Shown here: positions 57,100-64,000 of the stretch, one piece after another
How the letters are laid out: each line of letters begins with the position of its first letter
How positions within the stretch are numbered: position 1 is the first letter of the stretch
NCBI GenBank assembly: GCA_038093975.1
Contig: JBBPTG010000003.1
Coordinates: 868,001 to 932,000, forward strand
Direction of reading: 5' to 3'
Source: Chalciporus piperatus
Taxonomy: Eukaryota; Basidiomycota; Agaricomycetes; Boletales; Boletaceae
Length of the DNA stretch: 64,000 nucleotides
Made by a program: the position numbers and the translations under genes
The notes under the pieces: generated by a model
Told to the model about the DNA's origin: nothing
Seen by the model: the letters and a program-made list of their open reading frames with translations, nothing else
The model's database searches: none

Positions 57100-59699
57100 A
57101 TGAGCCCATCACTGTCCGGCCCCTCCCCTCCTCCACCCCGATTTCGACATTCCGTACATGAGATCCCTACTCCAGGGACTCAGTACAAGAGGCCACCGCG
57201 ATATGTGCGTAGTACTTGCCAGCGCCAATGCGTTCTGTTACTTACTGACGAGTTTATCTACTAGGAGCCTTTCATACTCAGTCCCTGGTTTGTGGGCGGG
57301 GTAGCTATCCTCACGATATTCCTCGGGATTGTATTACAAGTGGCATTGCATATGTCTAACACTCAGAACGGTGCGCGGTCGTATACTAGTACTATTTGCT
57401 ATGATACTAACTTGAAAGTGATCTCAGGTTTCCCCGTTCCCACCAAGAATGTCTTCAGCTTTGTATCAACGCAGTTTTTGACCGTAAGCGCATCCGAGTG
57501 ACTGAACGTGCTCTGCCCATGTAATTGACGATGTCGTGTCGATCACTCAAGTCCTTTTTCCCAACTCTCCTAGCGGTACCCATTGCAATTTTTTGGTCTG
57601 TCGTTGATTGGATGCTCCGATGGTACCAGGTAAGTGGGTCTTCAACAACGTCCAACTGTGATTCAAACCCGTCAGTAGCCATATATTACGCTGTCCGAGG
57701 GAAATGCACCTGCTGCGCGCAGCATTCTTCTTGACTACGTGAGTTTTTTCCCAGTCATCGCCTCTTGTTGTTTCAAATGTTTGTTGAACTTCGTTCGACA
57801 ACCCTATCAGATTGCTCTTAAGTAAGGCCGTTGCTCCAATCCTTGGTCATGATCCCACTTACCATACCTTTGCACAGCCGAATAGTCGTTCTATACCATT
57901 CGCTGATGCATAGGCATTACGTGATTAATGTGTCGACCCTCGTGGCTCTATCAGCGATACTCCTACAACCTTTGGCTGGATCACTTTTGCAGGTCCGACA
58001 AATACCTCATACATCAGGTTCGGTCGTGGACTTTCCCCCTCGGAATCACTCTGTTTATCTGGCTTTCAGATTCTTCGGCCATGGTCTTGAGCAGTATTGC
58101 GCTCTCCCCCGAAGTAGGCCACCTTAATGCCTTCCTTGCTTCAGCAGGCGTAAGTCGTCTATCACATGGAATAAAAGTCCTTCACTCAAACAAATTAGTT
58201 TGTTGACGCCGCAGGTAAGGCTTCTGGTCCTCTCCGTCTGCAACAACTTGTAAATGAAGAATGATCCTCGTAGTCTACAACGACCTGGGAGATCCCCCTT
58301 TCGTCCACGGCGCCTGGACAGCAGCCCAGTTCGAAGTATATACGCTCCTTCCTGCTTACCCCGACGATTCTCAATGGTGCCTTCGTGCAGGCTCCACTGG
58401 GCTCCTACCTCAATGGTACTCTCGCAGTCAACACCACCGCACTTCAAACAGAAGTAAACTGCGTCAGCCCTCAGTCTCTCAACGTGACAACTGCGACTGG
58501 AGGCTACTCTGCATCAGCCTCATTCCCTGGTGGCTGTTCTGCAACCTTCGATTTCAACTCGAACAACGGAAGTGAGCAATACAGTGTTGTCAACGCCAGC
58601 ATTTGCGCTTCACCAGGTTTGAGCGTCGAGTTTCAGCCTGTCGTGTTTTGGTTCTACCTCCAGAGCGGTGTCAATAACACCCAGCCTCAAGTTGCAAGTG
58701 TATATTGCAATCCAACGATAGCCCTATTCACGGTAGGGACATCAATAGATCTGAGCGATGGCTCGCTCGGCCCCTGTACGATAATTGAAGAACAACAAGG
58801 TACCAATAACGTTACAGGGAGTCCATTGAATGGACGCCCGTACAATGGGTAAGTACCATCTATGGTCTGTTTAACTCGACGTTTGACTGTCCCTAGTGTT
58901 GCATTTGGTTCAAGTAATAGTTCCTACGTCTCGATGCGAGCGATGGCCATCAATTTCGGTATTCCTGAAACTATCTACCAGCATGCGTCGCTACTGCCTG
59001 GCGGTCCGCGGTCGATTTTCCAAGACAAACATGGTTTCCTGAATGCTACCACGAGCATCTACGTGAGCAGCGTTGACATCTTTTCTGGTGAAGCTATACT
59101 AAGTGATTCGCAGACCCGACATCTTGCTGTCGCTGCTCAAGCCAATTACTTTGCCCCGAACTCTTCTATAATCCCAGCCCAACTTACTTCTGAAATTCCA
59201 CGGCTGTTTGTAGAGTCAGTACCGTAGCCAACTCCTGCTTTCACACTTGTCTGATTGCGCACACAGGGAACTCCCGTGCCACCTTCTCTCCGCCCTGCTG
59301 ATCCTCACAGGGTGTGTCGGACTAGGGGTGCACTACCTTCATGAGCGAGCCCGTCGTAACGTTTATCTAACGAGCCCACCAGGCTCTATCGCTGCCATCG
59401 TGTCCTTGACGTCACGCTCCGGCTTTGGTGAACTGTTGCTCCCTTATGACGACGAACAGCGGATGCAGGAGAGGCTCGCTGGTCTGAAATTCCGCTTAGA
59501 TCACCGCACTGGAGCGATAGTTGCTGAGGAGGACTTGGACGGTGGTGAGCGCGCCGAGGGCACAAACATGGCGCTGCTAAGGCACAGAAAGAGAACATAC
59601 AAACCAAGCTACAAGGTTGATGGGAGTGATACGCGATTCTCACAATCATCTTTCAGCGATGAGGAGGAGCCTGAGGATACCCCGTCGAATAGGGCGTGA
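57100..59699 (+). CDS. DUF3433-family multi-pass membrane protein
   Basis: Thirteen exons: 57100-57204, 57265-57370, 57428-57483, 57552-57629, 57679-57738, 57811-57821, 57878-58017, 58070-58149, 58199-58214, 58274-58335, 58391-58848, 58897-59214, 59267-59699; 640 residues, phases all agree. Four membrane helices: WFVGGVAILTIFLGIVLQVA, FFPTLLAVPIAIFWSVVDW, NVSTLVALSAILLQPLAGSL, and near the C-terminus LLSALLILTGCVGLGVHYL. Family blocks are WYQPYITLSEGNAPAARSIL, LQPLAGSLLQVRQIPHT and VYNDLGDPPFVHGAWTAAQF. A large loop with many Asn-X-Ser/Thr sites is probably extracytoplasmic. The C-terminal tail (RFSQSSFSDEEEPEDTPSNR) is cytosolic-looking. Fungal DUF3433 proteins have no settled function. Two exons are only 11 and 16 nt. 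The start is the ATG at 57100; an upstream ATG at 57062 would need an impossibly short intron. Confidence 0.85.
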
Positions 59700-59995
59700 A
59701 TATTCTTGTTCTCGCCATATCTAGGTAGATTTTGGTCGTGTGGCATCTAATTTATACCATCTCACTCATTGTCCGCATGGTGATAAGCCACATTCATGCG
59801 AGTGGAAGGTGTTCATCTCGACTCTTGGGTGACCGGGTCTGCCTACGGGCCCGGACTCGGCTTCTTTTCCTCCGGACGTCGATCGAGAGCTTATTGACAA
59901 ACAAGAGACAACAAAAAAGATGTAAGAACCAATACGGCTGATAATTTTTCTTCTCTCCTTTCCGTTCACCAAAAGATCTGCGCTGTTTTGGTGAA
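59700..59995. other. intergenic / URA2 leader region
   Basis: Short gap between the DUF3433 gene and URA2. It may contain a 5' intron of URA2: GTAAGAACC at 59920 and CACCAAAAG ending at 59975, with a CTGAT branch-like motif between. Confidence 0.4.
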
Positions 59996-62900
59996 GTGGA
60001 AAGAGAGCAGTATGTCAAATCAGATCCACCATATCAATCTTCCCTTCTGACACTCAGTCGCCCTCTAGTGGCTTCCCGTTCTGTGAGCAAGGTCAATGGC
60101 TTTCCCCTACCACTGGCATCTTTTACTCCATTGCAATCGCGGCATACGCCTTTTGATGCAGTCCTAGAGCTAAGCGATGGCACCGCATGCAGAGGTATCA
60201 GCTTCGGTGCTGAGGAAAAGAGTGTCGCCGGAGAATGTGTTTTCCAGACCGGTTCGTGCTTCCTATTTCGTCATCTCGCGATTAATAAATCTTATATCTA
60301 CTTAGGAATGGTCGGTTACACGGAATCACTGACTGACCCGTCATACGAGGGTCAGATCCTTATCCTGACCTATCCTCTCATCGGGAACTATGGCGTACCG
60401 GAACGCCCATCATCTCTTGACCAGCTACCTTCCGAATTCGAGTCGTCACGCATCCATATCGCTGCTCTCGTCGTCGGCTCATACTCTGAAGATCATAGTC
60501 ATTATCTGGCAAATTCCTCTTTGGGAACTTGGCTGAAAGAGAACGGCGTCCCGGCCATCTATGGCGTCGACACCCGCGCTCTCACTAAAAAGATCCGCGA
60601 GAACGGTTCTATGCTTGCCAAAATCTTGGCGCGAAAACCAGAGTCGCCTCGTGGCCGCTTCCGCTCGCTCGTACCGGAATCCCAACCCGTCTCGCGCGCG
60701 TCATCCCCGCCTGCGGCTTTGTCATGGCGGCAGGATTTCCTTAACATCCCTTTTCACGATCCTAACAACGACAATCTGGTTGCTGCTGTATCATTAAAAT
60801 CACCACGCATCTTCAAACCGACTGGAAGTGCGCGTCTTCATCCTTCTGGACGCCCACTTCGCATCGTCGCCGTGGATGTGGGGATGAAGTATAATCAAAT
60901 ACGATGTTTTACGAACCGAGGAGTCGAACTGAAAGTCGTCCCTTGGAATTACGATTTCGTGGCAGACCCCGAGCCGTATGATGGGCTTTTCGTCTCGAAC
61001 GGTCCTGGCGATCCGTCGATGCTCACGGTCACGGTCGATACGCTCTCGCGAGCGATGCAAATAGGAGACAGACCTATCTTTGGTATCTGTCTCGGTCACC
61101 AGCTACTTGCTCTCGCTGCCGGTGCGAAGACTTCGAAGATGAAGTACGGTAACCGAGGTCACAACATCCCCTGTACGGACGCCTTGTCTGGCAGGTGTTA
61201 TATCACCAGTCAGAACCACGGTTATCAAGTCGACACAGACACCCTCCCAACTGGTTGGGAGGAGTTGTTCAGAAACGCTAATGACGGCAGTAACGAAGGC
61301 ATTTTCTGCAAGAACAAACCCTTCTTCTCTGTTCAGTTCCATCCGGAGTCCACGCCTGGACCTCGTGACACCGAATTCCTGTTCGACGTCTTCGTTCAAA
61401 ACGTCGAAGCTTGCGTCGCGTCGGGTTCTCTCGTGCCGATCTCTTTCCCCGGAGGTCGCAAGGAGGACAATGACAAGCGTTCCCCTCGTGCCAAGGTCCA
61501 GAAGGTGCTCATCCTGGGCTCTGGTGGATTGTCCATCGGACAGGCTGGCGAGTTCGACTATTCCGGTTCGCAGGCTATCAAAGCTCTCAAGGAAGAGGGT
61601 ATCTATACCATCCTCGTCAACCCCAATATCGCGACCATCGCCACCTCAAAGGGTCTGGCTGACAAGGTTTACTTCCTGCCAGTCACCCCAGACTTTGTGC
61701 GCAAGATCATCAAGTACGAGAAACCGGACGGTATCTACGTCACCTTTGGTGGTCAGACGGCCCTGAATGTCGGTATCAAGCTCAAGGACGAGTTTGCTGG
61801 GCTTGGCGTCCAGGTGTTGGGTACGCCAATCGAGACGATCATCGCGACGGAGGATCGTCAGTTGTTCGCGCAAGCGATGGAAAGCATTGGGGAACGGTGC
61901 GCTCAGTCGGATACCGCCACGACCATCGATGAGGCGATCGCCGCTGCCCGTGTGATCGGATTCCCAGTTATTGTGCGAGCTGCTTATGCACTCGGCGGTT
62001 TGGGATCTGGTTTCGCTCAGGATGAGGCTCAGTTGCGCGCGTTGTGTAGCAAGGCGTTCGCAACCAGCCCTCAGGTCCTCGTTGAGAAGAGTATGAAGGG
62101 CTGGAAGGAGATCGAGTATGAGGTCGTCCGTGACTGCCGGGATAACTGTATCACGGTTTGTAACATGGAGGTCCGTGACTCATCCAAGATTTTGGTGCTA
62201 TTCGTTGACATACTGAGCAGAACTTCGATCCTCTCGGTATCCATACGGGAGACTCCATCGTCGTCGCTCCCTCGCAAACTCTTTCGGACGCTGACTACAA
62301 CATGCTTCGGACTACCGCAATCAACGTCATCCGGCATCTCGGGGTCGTTGGAGAATGTAATATACAATATGCTTTGAATCCCTCCTCGAAGGAATACTGC
62401 ATCATCGAGGTTTGTGGTAAAGCTTGATCCTGTGTCTCGTCTCTCTGATACCTCCCCTAGGTCAATGCTCGTCTCTCGAGATCTTCTGCGCTTGCATCGA
62501 AAGCCACTGGGTACCCTCTGGCCTTTATCGCTGCGAAGCTTGGTCTTGGTATCCCTCTCAACGAGATCAAGAACAGCGTCACGAAGGTGACTAGCGCATG
62601 CTTCGAACCCAGTTTGGACTATGTCGTCGTCAAGATTCCTCGTTGGGATCTCAAGAAGTTCAGCCGCGTCAGTCGAACCCTCAGTAGCAGCATGAAGAGT
62701 GTTGGAGAAGTCATGAGCATTGGAAGGAATTTCGAAGAGACGTTTCAGAAAGCGATTCGCGCGATCGACGATCAATTTCTTGGCTTCGCAAAGGTACGTT
62801 GGGTGTCGTTGTATTGCCTGAGGCGTGTCTCTGACCCCTTTGTTACAGAATGACTTTGTTGAGGGCATTGACGAGGAGTTGTTGAATCCGACGGACAAGC

Positions 62901-64000
62901 GGATATTTGCCATCGCCACTGCCTTCCATCTTGGCTACAGCGTCGATAAGATTTGGCAAATAACGAACATTGACAAGTGGTTCCTGTCGAAGCTGCAGAA
63001 TATCCATCATATGGAGATGCGGTTAATGTATGCTAGATGTGATTCTTTAGTCGAGTATCGTCCTAACCTTGTTCGTAGGGAGTCTACCATTTCCTCGATC
63101 ACCGGTGAAACCTTGTTGCAAGCCAAGCAGTTGGGCTTCTCCGACCGGCTCCTTGCTACTTGCATAGGCTCCACCGAGCTTGCCGTTCGTCGCCTTCGCC
63201 AAGAAGCGTCTATCTTCCCGTTCGTCAAGCAGATCGACACGGTCGCTGCCGAGTTCCCCGCGTTCACCAATTATCTCTATACGACCTACAACGCGGTTGA
63301 ACACGATGTTTCGTTCCAAGACCGCGGCATCATGGTCCTTGGATCTGGTGTGTACCGTATCGGCTCCTCAGTCGAGTTTGACTGGTGTGCTGTCCGCGCT
63401 ATCCGAACGCTCCGCGAGCAAGGTCTCCCCACCATCATGGTCAACTACAACCCGGAGACCGTCAGCACGGACTACGACGAGGCGGATCGTCTGTACTTTG
63501 AGAACATCAGTTTGGAATCCATCCTGGACATCTACGATGCCGAGCGTTCTCGAGGTGTCATCTTGTCCATGGGTGGCCAGATGCCGAACAACATCGCACT
63601 TCCTTTGTACCGCCAAAACGTCAAGATTTACGGCACGTCGCCGGAGATGATCGACACTGCGGAGAATCGGTACAAGTTCTCTCGTATGTTGGACGAGATC
63701 GGGGTCGACCAGCCGCAATGGAAGGAGCTCACCAGTTTCGAGGAGGCACTCGCGTTCTGCGAGTCCGTTGGCTACCCCGTTCTTGTACGACCATCGTATG
63801 TGCTCTCCGGAGCAGCGATGAACGTGGTGTCGACTGGCGATGACCTGTCGAATTATCTGACGCAAGCGACTGCTGTCTCTCGCGACCACCCCGTCGTCAT
63901 CAGCAAGTACATCGAGCAGGCCAAGGAGATCGAGATGGATGCTGTCGCCAAGGATGGTCAGATGGTCATGCACTTCATCTCTGAGCACGTCGAGAACGCA
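59996..64000 (+). CDS. URA2: multifunctional pyrimidine enzyme (glutamine amidotransferase - CPSase II), 3' end outside window
   Basis: Catalyses the first steps of UMP synthesis. Exons up to 60251, then 60306-62170, 62221-62409, 62461-62793, 62849-63027 and from 63079 past the window end. The glutaminase part ([20 protein letters not shown] onward) has the nucleophile Cys in [10 protein letters not shown] and the His/Glu pair in [10 protein letters not shown]. It is fused directly to the CPSase large domain ([33 protein letters not shown]; second half [20 protein letters not shown]). This fusion marks the pyrimidine enzyme, not the arginine-specific CPA1/CPA2 pair. An aspartate transcarbamoylase domain is expected beyond the window. 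No in-frame ATG precedes the conserved N-terminus; 59996 is a GTG in the open frame. A spliced upstream exon starting at an ATG near 59780 keeps phase but is unproven. Confidence 0.93.

Overview
The window looks like chromosomal DNA of a filamentous basidiomycete, most likely an Agaricomycete. Genes are dense and broken by many short introns (about 46-90 nt, GT-AG with a few GC-AG). The gene families also fit: fungalysin M36 protease, NACHT-WD40 receptor, DUF3433 membrane protein, Sfp1-like zinc-finger factor, and tyrosine-recombinase retrotransposons with split direct repeats. I did not try to name the species. All exon models were built by hand from reading frames and splice signals.

Layout. 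1-4271 is the 3' part of a Ngaro/PAT-like tyrosine-recombinase retrotransposon (gag, RT-RNase H, recombinase, B1-A2-B2 repeats). 4272-7097 is repeat-rich intergenic DNA (AT-rich short repeats, GC-rich hairpin repeats, a ~60-70 bp minisatellite). 7098-20761 is a gene cluster: secreted M36 metalloprotease, alpha/beta hydrolase, DH-PH RhoGEF, an enol-lactonase-like hydrolase interrupted by one in-frame TAG, and a C2H2 zinc-finger protein. 20762-27181 is a 6.4-kb stretch with no convincing gene, upstream of an Sfp1-like factor (27182-29063). On the minus strand follow an F-box protein (31424-32577) and the C-4 methylsterol oxidase ERG25 (32787-34020). Directly upstream of ERG25, in the same orientation, lies a structurally complete tyrosine-recombinase retrotransposon (34166-39385). 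Then come cytosolic tyrosyl-tRNA synthetase (39885-41496), two decayed gene fragments (41.5-43.1 kb), a large NACHT-WD40 NLR-type receptor (44159-48807), a Gfd2/YDR514C-like protein (about 49646-50956), beta-tubulin on the minus strand (53840-55672), a four-helix DUF3433 membrane protein (57100-59699), and the 5' part of the CPSase II-containing multifunctional pyrimidine enzyme URA2, which runs off the right edge.

The genes do not form an operon-like pathway. Housekeeping functions (pyrimidine synthesis, tRNA charging, sterol synthesis, microtubules, growth control) alternate with accessory DNA (retrotransposons, an immune-type receptor, broken genes). The points most worth a second look are the ERG25-proximal element with intact ORFs and unusual terminal hairpins, its recombinase ORF without an early AUG, the short asparagine/glutamine-rich N-terminus of the NLR, three GC-AG introns in unrelated genes, very short exons, and beta-tubulin residues Cys165/Tyr167.
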